Origin: Lepidostoma basale
Lineage: Eukaryota > Arthropoda > Insecta > Trichoptera > Lepidostomatidae
NCBI GenBank assembly: GCA_022606425.2
Contig: JAHDVF020000016.1
Location: forward strand, 4,060,501 to 4,124,500
Direction: 5' to 3'
Length of the DNA stretch: 64,000 bases
The position numbers and the translations under genes were made by a program. The notes under the pieces are model-generated. The model saw nothing but the letters and a program-made list of their open reading frames with translations, had not been told where the DNA came from and did no database searches. This document shows, one piece after another, positions 43,925-54,338 of the stretch (its first letter is position 1; each line of letters begins with the position of its first letter).

Positions 43925-44248
43925 GCTGGTTTTAATCCAAGGGATTAATTTGCAGCAAAGTGTAACATTAAAGCTGGTTCTTGGGATCCCATTTGGATTT
44001 TTTTTAATGTGGTAGTTTTCCGTTCCTTTCCACATTTATATACAGTAGGTTATTAGAAACCAAATACCGAATTCAACTTTTTTTAGCTATTGATTCTAAT
44101 GGCATTTGATAGGTAGATATTTAATCACTATTTTATTGTCACTTGACTAAAGACTGTGTGACAATCACACTGCCATTGCTGCGAATCGACCCCGGGACCT
44201 TCAGTGTTGCTATCATAGCACTTGCCACTCGGCCACGAAGGTCGTTAA
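43925..44248 (-). mobile_element. tRNA-derived SINE copy (near full length)
   Basis: Read in reverse: TTCGTGGCCGAGTGGCAAGT (A box), GGTCCCGGGGTCGATTCGCA (B box region), CAATGGCAGTGTGATTGTCA, CAAGTGACAATAAAATAGTG, then the body to CCAAGAACCAGCTTTAATGT. At ~320 bp it is the most complete copy and a good guide to the family. Confidence 0.8.
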
Positions 44249-44925
44249 TATATATATATAAGGTGATAAAGACAACCATCCTTAACATGCCTGTGCTAAT
44301 AATGGAGTTAAAGGATTGACATTTAAAAAAGTTTGTTAATATTTATATGAATATATTATATTATAATGGGTCATTATTTATGTATAATACGTTAAATTTA
44401 AAATTAGAAGAGTTAATTTTAGATCTCCTGTCCCTTACAATAATCCTTTAGCTTAAATATATAAATAATGCGTCATAATGTCCCCAGGAGCGTCACGGAA
44501 GGGGCCGTTCGAGAAATTAGTTCAGTAAAAATTCATTCCGGAAAATGTGTTCCTTTACATCGTTCAAAATAAATCACCCGGCCTATGAAAAGAGTTATAT
44601 AACTACAAGATTGAGAACCGAGGCGAGAGAGTTAATTTATAATATCATTATATAAATAACAATAACGACTATAATTAGTTATTTAAAAGGAAAAGGGGAA
44701 GGCTTTAATGGATTAAAATATAAATTATAAAAGGAATATAAAGTAATTTTTCTATTTATAAAAAATTATGTTATTATTTGAAAATTTATGGTAGAAGTAC
44801 ATTGTATTGTACCTACATACATAATGAATTTTATTTGTCACATATCTTTTTAAAGTGTATATTTAGTTGTAATCCACTGATGTTTGTATCTTCGATCGGT
44901 TTTATTGTTATTTCCAGACACTATT

Positions 44926-45597
44926 AGCCGGGACACAAGTCAAATAAAATATTTAAATTCATAGAATTAGGGTCGAAGCACCAATATTTGACCGCCCCCC
45001 AGTAAATGACCGTTAGTTAATAAAACAAAATATAATAAGAATTGCTCTATGTGGCCAGTCAAAAAACTTTAATCCCAAGAAACTATGACAAAAGAGGTAG
45101 GCAGAGACAACTGTTGGTAAGAAACAAAACTATCAGTTTTGAACTGTGCCTTGTCAAACGGTAAAAGTGCGTCTTCCCGTTGTTGTTCTGAGATTGTTAG
45201 TAGTTTTTTATAAGGAAAAGTGTGGTAAGTGTTTTTTTAATGTTATTTCTTATGCAATTCTTTGAATATTTACATATTTTTATATGTTAGGGTGTTTCAT
45301 AATGTGACAATGTAACAAAATCTATGTATTGTATCAATATAACCTGAAGTGGTCAATTACTGGTGATTGTGATATTTTTTTAGAGAAATATTAATTTCAA
45401 TAGTATTTCAATAAAAAGTTAGAGAAGTCAATGTGTTTTTTATTGTTTTATTTTATTTTGTACACTGAAATAATGAAATTAATGCCTTTAATGTGGATTT
45501 CAGTACAAGCTGAACCTAAAACGGCCATTCATTGGTGCTTTGACCCTACTTTAGCCGGACACAAGTCAAATAAAAAATTTAAATTCATAGAATTACT
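44926..45597. repeat. MITE flanked by a 47-bp direct repeat
   Basis: The MITE spans about 44969-45547: AGGGTCGAAGCACCAATATT at the left and, reversed, TAGGGTCAAAGCACCAATGA at the right. Outside it, TTAGCCGGGACACAAGTCAA with AATTCATAGAATT (44926-44970) is repeated as TTTAGCCGGACACAAGTCAA with AATTCATAGAATT (45549-45597). That repeat is too long for a normal target duplication, so the insertion probably sits in a pre-existing tandem repeat. A third diverged copy lies at 45994. Confidence 0.65.
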
Positions 45598-45824
45598 TGA
45601 AAGCCCAACATTGTATAGCATCATCACGCACAGTCACACCCGTAATTGCTTTTCAATTATATAGAAACTAAAAATAATTTAACTTACACAAAAAAAAAAC
45701 AATAATATTAATATAAGTATTAATGTTCGAACCTTTCAATATCATTGGATTATATAGAATCGTTAAACTTCAACCCCTCACCATTTTCATTTCATATATA
45801 ACCCTACCAAAATTTGATAGAGGT

Positions 45825-45885
45825 ACCAGAAGATGGCAACGAGCTGCCGAAACTGGATTTGAACTAAATATACATTGATTTTAAT
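45825..45885 (+). repeat. Solo hairpin-GAAAC motif
   Basis: CAGAAGATGGCA, ACGAGC, TGCCGAAACTGGATTTGAAC has a 4-bp hairpin before GAAAC and a CTGANGA-like start (CAGAAGA). A mutated relative at 44877-44920 reads CACTGATGTTTGTATCTTCG. These are probably remains of another foldback family. Confidence 0.4.
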
Positions 45886-46330
45886 TTTTAAGGTTAGATT
45901 TTATTTTATTTTTTTCATTTTTTCAATTTATATCATCTTTTCAAACTGCCACGTCGGGTCCCACCGACGCACTAAAGGGTATTTTCTGTAATTAGCCGGC
46001 CATAAATCGAATTCGTAGAATTTATCCCCGATAAGAATAAAATAGTTTTTGGGAATGTTGAATAGACACCAAACAATGAACAAACCTTTCCGTCATCCAA
46101 TACAAAGCTTGGGCTGGAGTGTGTCTGTTTGTATTAGACTGTCGTTCTAAGTGTTTGTATCTCTTTAAGGAATTCTTGAAAAATCAGTTATTTTATAAAG
46201 TGAATATTTTTATTTTAGAGTTCGCTTGGCAAAAATTTGTGATGGATTTGGTTATTACAGGCAAGCTTATAAATATATTGACAAGTTTAATTTAAATATA
46301 TTGATAATTAAATATATTTTAGTAGGTTGA

Positions 46331-47701
46331 ACGAAGATTTATGACACAGGGATTATCCCCCAAGAATGGCTGAAATCGATATTTGTCACCTTACCTAAGA
46401 AGCAGCACCCAAAGAATTGTAATGACTATCGCATGATTAGCCTAATGAGTCATGTACTAAAACTGTTTCTTAAAATTATACATGCCCGAATAAGAAACAA
46501 GTGCGAGCAAGATCTAGATGACACACAATTCGGATTCCGAAATGCATTCGGAACCAGAGAAGCGCTACTGGCAGTCAATGTCCTGCTACAGAAGTGTCGA
46601 GATCAACGCAAAGAGGTGTTTGCATGCTTCATCGATTATGAAAAAGCGTTTGACAGGGTAAGGCACACGACACTCATGGAGATGCTCAAAGACTGTAACA
46701 TTGACTCCAAAGACCTGAATTTCATAAGAAACCTCTACTGGTGTCAAACGGCAAAGATCAGATATGGAAGTGGAAATACAGAGGCTATAGCTATACAAAG
46801 AGGAGTTCGACAAGGTTGTATTCTGTCACCTCTATTGTTTAATCTGTACTCCAATAAAGTTTTCCAAAGAACTCTAGAAAACTCTAGCCTTGGAGTGAAG
46901 ATCAATGGAGTCGTTATAAATAATATCAGATATGCTGACGATACAGTCATATTGGCTGAAAGTATACCTGATCTCCAAGAGCTCCTAAATAAGATTGACA
47001 CGGCTGGAGAAGAATTGGGTCTGACAATAAATGTCGCTAAGACCAAGTGGATGTCGTTTGTAAGACTTGATTATTCTGGATCATCTTTGCGACTAAAAGG
47101 AGTAAATATCGAAATGGTTGACCAGTTTAAATACCTCGGCAGTGTCATTACTAAAACACTCGACCCAGATACAGAAGTGAGATGTAGAGTGGAGGTTGCG
47201 CGTGCTGCATTTAATAGGATGAGACCCTTCTTCTGTGACGATAATTTAAATCTTAAACTTCGACAAAGAATGATAAAAGCTTACATATGGTCAGCTCTAT
47301 TATACGGAAGTGAAACATGGACTCTAAAAGTGAACGTAATGAATCGGTTAGAAGCATTCGAAATGTGGATACACAGAAGAATGCTTCGTATACCTTGGAC
47401 CGAAAAGGTCAGTAACCTCGAAGTACTTAGGAGAGCCGGAGCCAAGAGAGAGCTGTTGTCGAATGTCAAAGTGAAAAAGGTCTCATATTTGGGTCACGTG
47501 CTGCGCGGAGAAAAGTACCGCCTCCTCCGACTTATATTGGAGGGCAAGATAGAGGGAAGACGGGGAGTTGGCAGAAAACAGATGTCCTGGCTGCGCAACA
47601 TTAGAGAGTGGACCGGAAGGAGGACGGTGGATGACCTGTTTCGGGCAGCGCAGGACAGGGAGGTTTTCGCCGGAGTGATCGCCAACGTCGGGGGGACCTG
47701 A
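46331..47701 (+). CDS. Non-LTR reverse transcriptase (5'-truncated ORF)
   Basis: The frame is open from the truncation point (upstream TGA at 46328); the first ATG is at 46433 and gives 422 residues. Reverse-transcriptase blocks in order: PQEWLKSIFVTLPKK, QFGFRNAFGTREALLAV, CFIDYEKAFDRVRH, QRGVRQGCILSPLLFNLYSN, NIRYADDTVILAES (catalytic YADD), QFKYLGSVIT, then SALLYGSETWTLK, RLEAFEMWIHRRMLRIPWTE and LEGKIEGRRGVGRKQMSWLR. The endonuclease and the first reverse-transcriptase motifs are lost by truncation, so it is not autonomous. Clade is uncertain (RTE-like C-terminus). Confidence 0.92.
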   Translation, partial: TKIYDTGIIPQEWLKSIFVTLPKKQHPKNCNDYRMISLMSHVLKLFLKIIHARIRNKCEQDLDDTQFGFRNAFGTREALLAVNVLLQKCRDQRKEVFACFIDYEKAFDRVRHTTLMEMLKDCNIDSKDLNFIRNLYWCQTAKIRYGSGNTEAIAIQRGVRQGCILSPLLFNLYSNKVFQRTLENSSLGVKINGVVINNIRYADDTVILAESIPDLQELLNKIDTAGEELGLTINVAKTKWMSFVRLDYSGSSLRLKGVNIEMVDQFKYLGSVITKTLDPDTEVRCRVEVARAAFNRMRPFFCDDNLNLKLRQRMIKAYIWSALLYGSETWTLKVNVMNRLEAFEMWIHRRMLRIPWTEKVSNLEVLRRAGAKRELLSNVKVKKVSYLGHVLRGEKYRLLRLILEGKIEGRRGVGRKQMSWLRNIREWTGRRTVDDLFRAAQDREVFAGVIANVGGT

Positions 47702-47722
47702 CACGGCACAGGAAGAAGAAGA
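46334..47722 (+). mobile_element. Young 5'-truncated LINE with 10-bp target duplication
   Basis: AGGTTGAACG flanks the insertion (46324-46333, 47723-47732). The body is one continuous open frame from the first base to the stop at 47701, then ACACGGCACAGGAAGAAGAA, a short 3' end with a GAA tail. The uninterrupted frame and perfect duplication show it is recent. Confidence 0.95.
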
Positions 47723-47732
47723 AGGTTGAACG

Positions 47733-48640
47733 TCATATTCATTATTTTTGTAAATAATTCTTTGTTTTTTATAATTAAAAAGTTTTTTGTACTTCCGGGT
47801 ATGTTTCCATGGTATCGATTGTAACTGAAAATAGAGCGTTTGCACTTATTAAATGCACCTAAGTTAACCGCAAGTTCCCGTAAAATCAATGTTTTTAGGG
47901 TCAATGAATCATACCATTGCAAAACCACATTATTTCAAGATAAACTTATTTTTCGAGTTGAGTTTTTCGAGTCTTCTAGGGAGGAGTTTGTTCATGAAAT
48001 AACTAAATGGAGCTCTGGTAAAGAAGGATGGGATTTGTCATCGTATTAAGTCCACGGATTTTATATGTTTTCGAAATTTCTCACAATAAATTACTCTAAT
48101 GTCATATTCTACTCTTCTATAAAATATGTTCTTCAAAGGTTAAATCTACCGTTAATTAAAAAATATAAATGATTTCAAATAAAAATACAAAGAATATAAT
48201 TTTGGCCAGCTAATAAGCAGAAATACCCCTATGTGCGACGTAGTAAAAGTTCGAATTTAGTAAACTCAAGCAGCGTGTAAAAAATGGTAAATGAAATAAA
48301 ACAATTACGTTAGAAAATTTATTCTACGGATATCACTTGGCACATGACACGAGACAAGAGATGTATTGCCATATAATACTGTACAATGCTCGGTGTAGCT
48401 TTCAGGCCTTGCCCGTGCTATTCTCCCGAGGGACGCGTTGGTTGTTCCGCTCTTATATTTTCAATCAACCGCCGAAACCGTGACGTCACCGCCCCAGCCA
48501 CTTCAGATATCATTATTTCCGTAGCGTGGAGGGCGCAAAGTGGGGTGAATTTGCACCAGCGGCGCCTACTCCGTAGAGGCTAATTTCCTATCAAAATATG
48601 TACGTAGTAGTATAAAGAAATTCAATAACAATTACACACA
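47733..48640. other. Unassigned stretch with a GC-richer patch
   Basis: A patch at 48380-48590 has moderate GC and several CG dinucleotides (CGCCGAAACCGTGACGTCAC), but no coding frame or repeat that I can name. The rest is AT-rich. Confidence 0.3.
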
Positions 48641-48649
48641 ATAAATAAT

Positions 48650-48890
48650 TAATATGAATCTTTAATATGGAGTCGGTGAGTATTGAATTTTTTTGGTCAC
48701 ATTGCCAGGAAGTGTTCCAGGCAAAATGAGCAGATATAGATCTCCTCCGCGATGGTGTGATCAGATTAAGGAGATGACTGGAAAATATCTCTATTCGGTG
48801 GTGCGGGTTACAGAGAATAGAAAGGTTGGTGGCGTTTTGTTTTAGCTACGGGCAGCTCCATAGATCACGGCCCTCAGCAATGAGGAAACG
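48650..48890 (+). mobile_element. LINE C-terminal fragment, decayed
   Basis: The plus strand gives FFGHIARKCSRQNE and, further on, a WWRF-like block and SSIDHGPQQ. It resembles the terminal 'GH-AR...W...ATG---DHGPQQ' part of a LINE, with several stops. Confidence 0.45.
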
Positions 48891-48899
48891 AATTGAGAA

Positions 48900-49025
48900 T
48901 AAGAATGACTGAAAACGTCCGTTTTCTAAAAAAAATATTTTATTTTGTAGGAATGACATATTTCGCCTTGCTACGGCATTACCAAATGTATTTATTATTT
49001 GATATTTCCATAGCAGGGTAAAATT
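48900..49025. repeat. Foldback repeat B relative
   Basis: GGAATGACATATTTCGCCTT, then GCTACGGCATTACCAAATGT; the minus strand reads TTTGGTAATGCC, GTAGCAA, GGCGAAATATGTC. It shows the same hairpin-GAAA-GTC layout as 25.5 kb, with one mutation in GAAAC. Confidence 0.55.
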
Positions 49026-49059
49026 ACAAAAGAAAAATATTGATAACATCCAAGTTACG

Positions 49060-49310
49060 AAGATTGCATGTTTACAGGAGCCAAACAATACTATATGTAA
49101 AACGTCGACACGTCGATTTCTCCGACTCTTTATGTGGCCGACATTTCTCTCGCGTCTACCCTTGTTTCAACTCCATATTTTATTATTGGTCTTACGCATG
49201 CGTTATAGATTCGCATATTATTCTTAATTGCCATGTCTTAATTTTTCGGTATTGTCGAATTGACCTTCTCTCAAACACCAAAAACTTGTTACATCTGAAG
49301 TACAATTAAG
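49060..49310 (-). mobile_element. LINE fragment (GTTA-tailed family), decayed
   Basis: CACGTCGATTTCTCCGACTC, then ATGTGGCCGACATTTC is the reverse of the LINE segment next to 'TWHDQIN' (compare 8460-8510). What follows lacks a usable frame. Confidence 0.4.
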
Positions 49311-49689
49311 TATAAAAGAGGCTGAATCCAAAAATACATTATATGAAATCGTAACCTTAATGTGGAAAACAGGTAAACCCCGATAAAGTGCTTCTCAATC
49401 CCTTATTAATAATTTAGCAGTACATTTCACCAGTAAAGCTTATTTATAAGACTATCAGTAATTCAAGTTGCTGCCTTTTATTTCTTATTAACCCAGTTCC
49501 CAGTATCTCTCCTCCGGAACATCGTCTTACACTCTCATTTCTCACCCGATTACAATCTATTCTGAGGCCTAATTGATGCGTGACATGGTTTGAGAATCAC
49601 GTCTACGTCACGCCACGGCGGGCGGGGGTGGGGGAGGCGAGATAACGGGCGGGGTGCGTCAATCACGCGGAATGTATGTCGAGGACCAA

Positions 49690-50205
49690 CTACAGCGGCC
49701 TAGATGCACACAGGGAAAACATTAGCAGAAATTTGGACAATATATCACAATATATAATGGACCTATGTATGGAGTGTCTTGATGTACGGCTGCGAGACAT
49801 GGTGCCTATCCGAAAGGGATAAGCGGAGACTAGAGGCTTTTGAGATGTGGTCCTATAGAAGACTCTTTGGAATTTCCTGGAGAGACCACATCACGAATGA
49901 GGAAGTTCTTCAAGGAATCGAAGGAGGAAGGCACCTGCTCAGGACCTTGTCCGAAAGGCGTGCAAGATGGATCGGCCATGTAATACGTCAAGAAGGTCTC
50001 TTGCATGCCATAATGGAGGGTATGATCGAGGGGACAAACTCTAGGGGACGCCCACGCCGAGAGTACCTGGAGGACCTGTTGGTGGACGTACGCTGCTCAT
50101 CATATGCAGATCTCAAAAGAGCCGCACAAAACAGGGAAAAATGGAAGAGAATAATAGAGGAAATTGCTGCAAACCAATCCCAGGATTGAAACCAGAGAAG
50201 AAGAT
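49690..50205 (+). mobile_element. LINE 3' region
   Basis: An open frame (49779-50189) reads MYGCETWCLSERDKRRLEAF, EMWSYRRLFGISWRDHITNE, RRARWIGHVIRQEGLLHAIM and LKRAAQNREKWKRIIEEIAA, then a stop and GAAACCAGAGAAGAAGAT. It is a C-terminal piece of the family of 46.3-47.7 kb but a different subfamily. No target duplication found. Confidence 0.8.
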
Positions 50206-50229
50206 ATAATAGATTGAATGCGAATTTCA

Positions 50230-50385
50230 AATGGTACACATATTTATTGTTTCTTGAACAATAATATAAAATTCCACATATTATATTTCATCGTTCTAGT
50301 ACATTGTTAAATATGATTCACCCATTTGAAATGATAAACTTCATATTTGATAATACCATGGCAAGATGAAATATATCATTTATTT
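50230..50385. repeat. Foldback repeat B relative (both arms)
   Basis: ATATTATATTTCATCGTTCT on the left and ATATTTGATAATACCATGGC, then AAGATGAAATATATC on the right are inverted relatives. The right arm keeps TTGATAA, a weak hairpin and GAAAT. It is strongly decayed. Confidence 0.45.
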
Positions 50386-50394
50386 ATATATATT

Positions 50395-51112
50395 TTTCTT
50401 GTATACAACAGGTTGTTTGAACCCAATTACTGTATACAATTTATTTTTTAGCTATTATATTGATTCCCATGACATGTGGTAGGTAGCTAATCTATCGACA
50501 TTTTATAATTAACTAACTAACCATCACACCGTTTCCCCGGAGGGATAGGCAGAGAAGATGGACCGCCATACCATTCTGTCCTGAAATACCTCTCTTGATT
50601 CCATACATTCACACACCGTAACATGCACGCTCGTTCCGACTTCGAATGTGGCCGCCTTTCAGTATTTGATTAATTTGGCCATGCCATACTTTCCTTGGTG
50701 TTCCTCGCCTTCTCTCTCCACTCACACTGCTTGTATACAACATTTTAACCATTTTTCTCTCGTCCAATATGTCCAAACCATCTCAGGGATCCTTTAATAA
50801 TTTACTCATGATGCAATAATCTACCTTACATTTCTTCATTATTTCGTCGTTCGGTATTCTATCATATACCGTTTTCCCGCACATTCTTGAGTGATCTCAT
50901 TTCTATGGCATTTATCCTAGATTCATCCTTTTCTTGCCAGCTCCAAACTTCACTTCCATACATAAGGGTTTGCACTAGAACATTTTATTGTCACGTGAAT
51001 TCTACACCAGACCAAAAACAGTGCGACAATCACACTGCTTTCGCCGGGAATCGAACCCGAGACCTTTGGTATTACAGTCAGAGCTCTTACCACTCTGCCA
51101 CGAAGGTCGTCT
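50395..51112 (-). mobile_element. tRNA-derived SINE split by a LINE
   Basis: SINE body at 50395-50506 (TATACAACAGGTTGTTTGAA, CATGACATGTGGTAGGTAGC) and SINE head at 50980-51112 (TGTCACGTGAATTCTACACC, GGAATCGAACCCGAGACC, TCTGCCACGAAGGTCG). The parts join perfectly when the 473-bp LINE between them is removed. Confidence 0.88.
50507..50979 (-). mobile_element. LINE (GTTA-tailed) inserted in SINE
   Basis: ACATTTTAT occurs at 50498-50506 and 50980-50988 as a 9-bp target duplication. The LINE's 3' end is on the left, reversed TTAACTAACTAACCATCACA, then CCGTTTCCCCGGAGGGATAG. Its 5'-truncated body ends at TTCCATACATAAGGGTTTGC. Confidence 0.9.
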
Positions 51113-51164
51113 TAATATATTTATATAATATTAAAACTTCCAGAAATCTGACGTTTTCACATAA

Positions 51165-51275
51165 TACAGTTAATGCGAATGAAAACGTCTGTTATTTAGA
51201 TGGTATATTATATTTTATGAGAATGGAATGTTTCGCCTTAACAAGGCATTATCATTTATCTAAGGTTGTCTCCGT
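51165..51275. repeat. Foldback repeat B relative
   Basis: The minus strand reads AATGATAATGCCTT, GTT, AAGGCGAAACATTCCATTCT: a perfect 5-bp hairpin (GCCTT/AAGGC) followed by GAAAC, with TGATAA before it. The GTC is mutated. Left flank AATGAAAACGTCTGTTATTT is shared with 48.9 kb. Confidence 0.6.
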
Positions 51276-51718
51276 ATTCTTTCACCCTCCCTTCCCTATG
51301 ATGGGTATCTTCTACACGTTGCTCCTAAAAACCGTCAATATCTCTATAAACATAATAAATACAAGGTTAATATTTTATTCCATAATATATTTACGCATTG
51401 ATTTAAAAAATAATATTAATAATAATCATAATTTATCGGGTACATTGGAGGTATTTTGTGAACATCGGAAACAAATTCGCGTATAACAGCGCTGTGAGTG
51501 CCCGACACTATATTCGCATCTCACTCTTGCATACTTCACTGTGGAATCGCAAGGAGCTCAATGTTCTCGCTGCCGCCGGCAGTAGCTCTCGGGCATGCAA
51601 CCAGAGCGGACCTATGCCCGTTCCGTCAGCGTTGCCAGATGTTTTTTTAAAAATGTTTTCAGCAAATAAATCTCAATTATTATATTTTTTTACTTCAATT
51701 ATAATTAATTAAGGGGAT

Positions 51719-52092
51719 TGACAATGAATGTTCTTATTTTTCCGATTTAAAAATGCTAATTTTGATCGGGTACTAATTACCCAACACCGGAACGCGCGTT
51801 TTTATTTTAGCACCGTAAGGGAAAGGTTAAGTGAATGTTTATCAGCTGTAAATATCCTGTTTATTGCATCTCTGTTATAGGCAAGAGTACCCTTTTATCA
51901 GTAGTCAGGTCCCCGAGAACAGATTAAGTCAGTTCGTAAGCTAGAGTCTAACAGATATTTACTAAATAAACGAGACGAGAGAATTACCAAAGTCTTTATC
52001 AGTGACAGCATAATGTGTCCTGTAATCATCCCGAGAGAGGCATAACCGTCATCAACCTAGACGACTTCATCCAAACGAGGAGGTCCTGACAC
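51719..52092. other. Possible LTR remnant
   Basis: The segment has GC-richer blocks, an AATAAACGAGACGAGAGA poly(A)-like region and the end GGAGGTCCTGACA. It would fit a solo LTR (TG...CA), but I see no matching second LTR and no target duplication. Tentative. Confidence 0.25.
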
Positions 52093-52220
52093 TTAAATTA
52101 TTTGTTCAAACTCGAAAAAATAATTTTCCTAGATAAATGTTTTTGATGTTTATTTAATCCAAACTTATTTGAATAATCATTGCGATGAACAAATTCAAGA
52201 AATAATGAGTTAGTTAATCA

Positions 52221-52877
52221 GATCAGAAGCCATCGAGTAATGTGGCAAAGTTGTGGTGCATGGTATTATATACTCGTATATAATGCAAAACAATGATCGC
52301 ATTCGTAGCATCGTATAGGGTGTTTTTTTTATAGAGGTTTGGTTTTTAAACTGGCAACATTGTTTCTACAGACTGTCAATTTGACAGGTGACACTTGATT
52401 TGTAGTCAGTACGTTTTGCTATTTCACCATAAATAGACTGACGTCAGAACAGCGCTTGCAAATTGTGCAAATTTATTTTGAAAATCATGGTTTGGTTCGC
52501 CAAACATATCGTGCACTACGTCCATTTTACGGTAGACATAATCGTCCATCCGAGCAAGTTATTGGATGGATCGTTTTCGCACCACGTACACTCTAGTGAA
52601 TAATACGCATCCACAAAGACGACAATTGTCGAAAATTGGACTTCACGACTGCGCTTCATTCGAGCTAGAGTTGGCGCTCATATGCCCGAAATCATATTTA
52701 AACAATAATGGCATAAAATTATCTATTAAATAAAGCCAATATCATAGACATTAACATTATTTTAATGTGTTTTTTTTTTCACATTTAATATATATTGTAT
52801 ACCTCTAAAAAAACATTATTTATATAATACAATACCATGCATCACCACTTTGCCGCATTACTCGGTGGCTTCTGATC
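52221..52877. repeat. Inverted repeat interrupted by a deleted mariner-like element
   Basis: Arms of ~50 bp: GATCAGAAGCCATCGAGTAA to TGCATGGTATTATAT (52221-52270) and AATACCATGCATCACCACTT to GGTGGCTTCTGATC (52828-52877). A mariner-like remnant at 52318-52820 lies in the loop. The arms match at about 88 percent. Confidence 0.85.
52318..52820 (+). mobile_element. Internally deleted mariner-like element
   Basis: It lies between TA dinucleotides, with ends GGGTGTTTTTTTTATAGAGG and, reversed, AATAATGTTTTTTTAGAGGT. The plus strand starts a transposase (LTSEQRLQIVQIYFENHGLV, RHNRPSEQVI) and then jumps to a C-terminal relic (AHMPEIIFK-like, near 52680). The catalytic centre is missing. Confidence 0.8.
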
Positions 52878-52984
52878 CAATTGGTCGGATAACAGCAGTT
52901 CAAAATCCAATCTACATCTACATATAAATAAAACTCAATCTGTATTTTGTGTGTGGACTTCTTCCTCGGTTATTCCTGAACAGA

Positions 52985-53222
52985 TCCTCAGGAAACTTAT
53001 AGAATTGATTAAGTGGAATACGGCGGTGGTAATAGGCATATTTTTGTTACTAATCGAGCTCTAATTAACTTTATAAATTAATTGAAAATTTTCGTAGTGC
53101 AGGCGAATATAGACCTTAATAATCGAGGCTCTGAGTCTCAATCTTTAGAGTCTATATTCGCTTTACATAGTCAGATAGCAAATTAGTCGCTTTTTTGAAC
53201 GGAAAAATATACGCACGTAATA
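52985..53222. repeat. Dispersed repeat, inverted partner at 8.0-8.2 kb
   Basis: TTGTTACTAATCGAGCTCTA, TTTCGTAGTGCAGGCGAATA and TTTAGAGTCTATATTCGC are the reverse of blocks at 7985-8225. The ends are not defined. Family unknown. Confidence 0.55.
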
Positions 53223-53224
53223 TT

Positions 53225-54338
53225 TTTAACCAATCTGTCAGGCCGTCTCGAATTTATAGAAATTCTCTAATACGCCATCGTCCAAATTGATCGCAGTTCA
53301 AATTATTTGTAACTATGCATTTTTCTTATTCATAATCTATATGTTCAGGCGTAATATTTTTTAATTTCGTAATTAATGCCTACCCGTAATAAATAAATGG
53401 TAATATTTTTTTCGGACTTTTGATTGATGCGGTATGACCCGTCGGCTCACTGTGTCGGATTTGCCAGAAGTTGAGCCCGGGATAAGGCGGCGCGGTGGCT
53501 GAAATCAGATAGCATTGTCACCGCGGCACGAGATAAGTCGACACGCGAAACAGTTTGTCTCTTTTGTTTGACATTCGAAAGGGAAGCTGAATCAAAACAT
53601 CATTGTTCTTTTGAATTTGGAATCAATGAAAAACGAAACACGTTCCATTTCCGCGTTCCGCAAATGAATACATAACAAATATCGTTCGGTAACTCAATTT
53701 AAAACATCTACAAAAATCGTCCATATATTATACTCGTATATACTCGTACATACTAGTACAATAAAATAAAATGAAATTAAATATTATTCACTATATTAAA
53801 CTTGTTTTTAATTTAATGCCTAACGATTTCAGGATCGACTCACAGCTGTCATATCGTAAACCGACATAAAAAATAATATTAATGTAGTATTGCATTGATA
53901 CTCGTATTGAGATATTGAACCCTGGATAGAATACTATGGTGTTCCATCTACTCAGCTTACCCTTTGGATGAATCGGCATGAGCAAACTAAAACATTAGAA
54001 TTTATTTACATAGTAACGCAAATGAATACATAAGATAGAATTAATTTATTTACTAATTTAAAACAATTTGAGAATTTAATTTAAAATTTGAAATGGAACT
54101 ATAATATTAATAATTGAATGAAACCTTGCCTTCACTAACAAAGCAATATACTCGTAAATTTAATTAAATTAACCCAACCAATGACAGGTTATAAGTTCTG
54201 TAAACGCCTCATCAATGACAGGTCATAAGTCCTGTAAACGTTATTATGGAATACCGCAGTGTTAACGCCTTAAGTTTATCTAAAATTAGAAAAAAACAGT
54301 GTTCAAACTTATAAAGTATCGCATTTGATAAATTTATA
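53225..54338. other. Unassigned stretch with a short direct repeat
   Basis: A GC-richer patch (53425-53560, CCCGGGATAAGGCGGCGCGG) lacks a coding frame. At 54177-54250 CAATGACAGGTTATAAGTTC, then TGTAAACG is repeated once (CAATGACAGGTCATAAGTCC), a diverged ~39-bp tandem. This belongs to dispersed repeat R, into which the mariner at 54339 inserted. Confidence 0.4.

Noticed and set aside
46324..47732. Host gene resembling 'endonuclease-reverse transcriptase' annotations
   Set aside because: The target duplication, GAA tail and 5' truncation show it is a LINE insertion, not a domesticated gene.
50887..51486. 199-codon plus-strand open frame
   Set aside because: It runs across the LINE-SINE junction, the tRNA-like SINE head and foldback repeat B, which explains all of its sequence.
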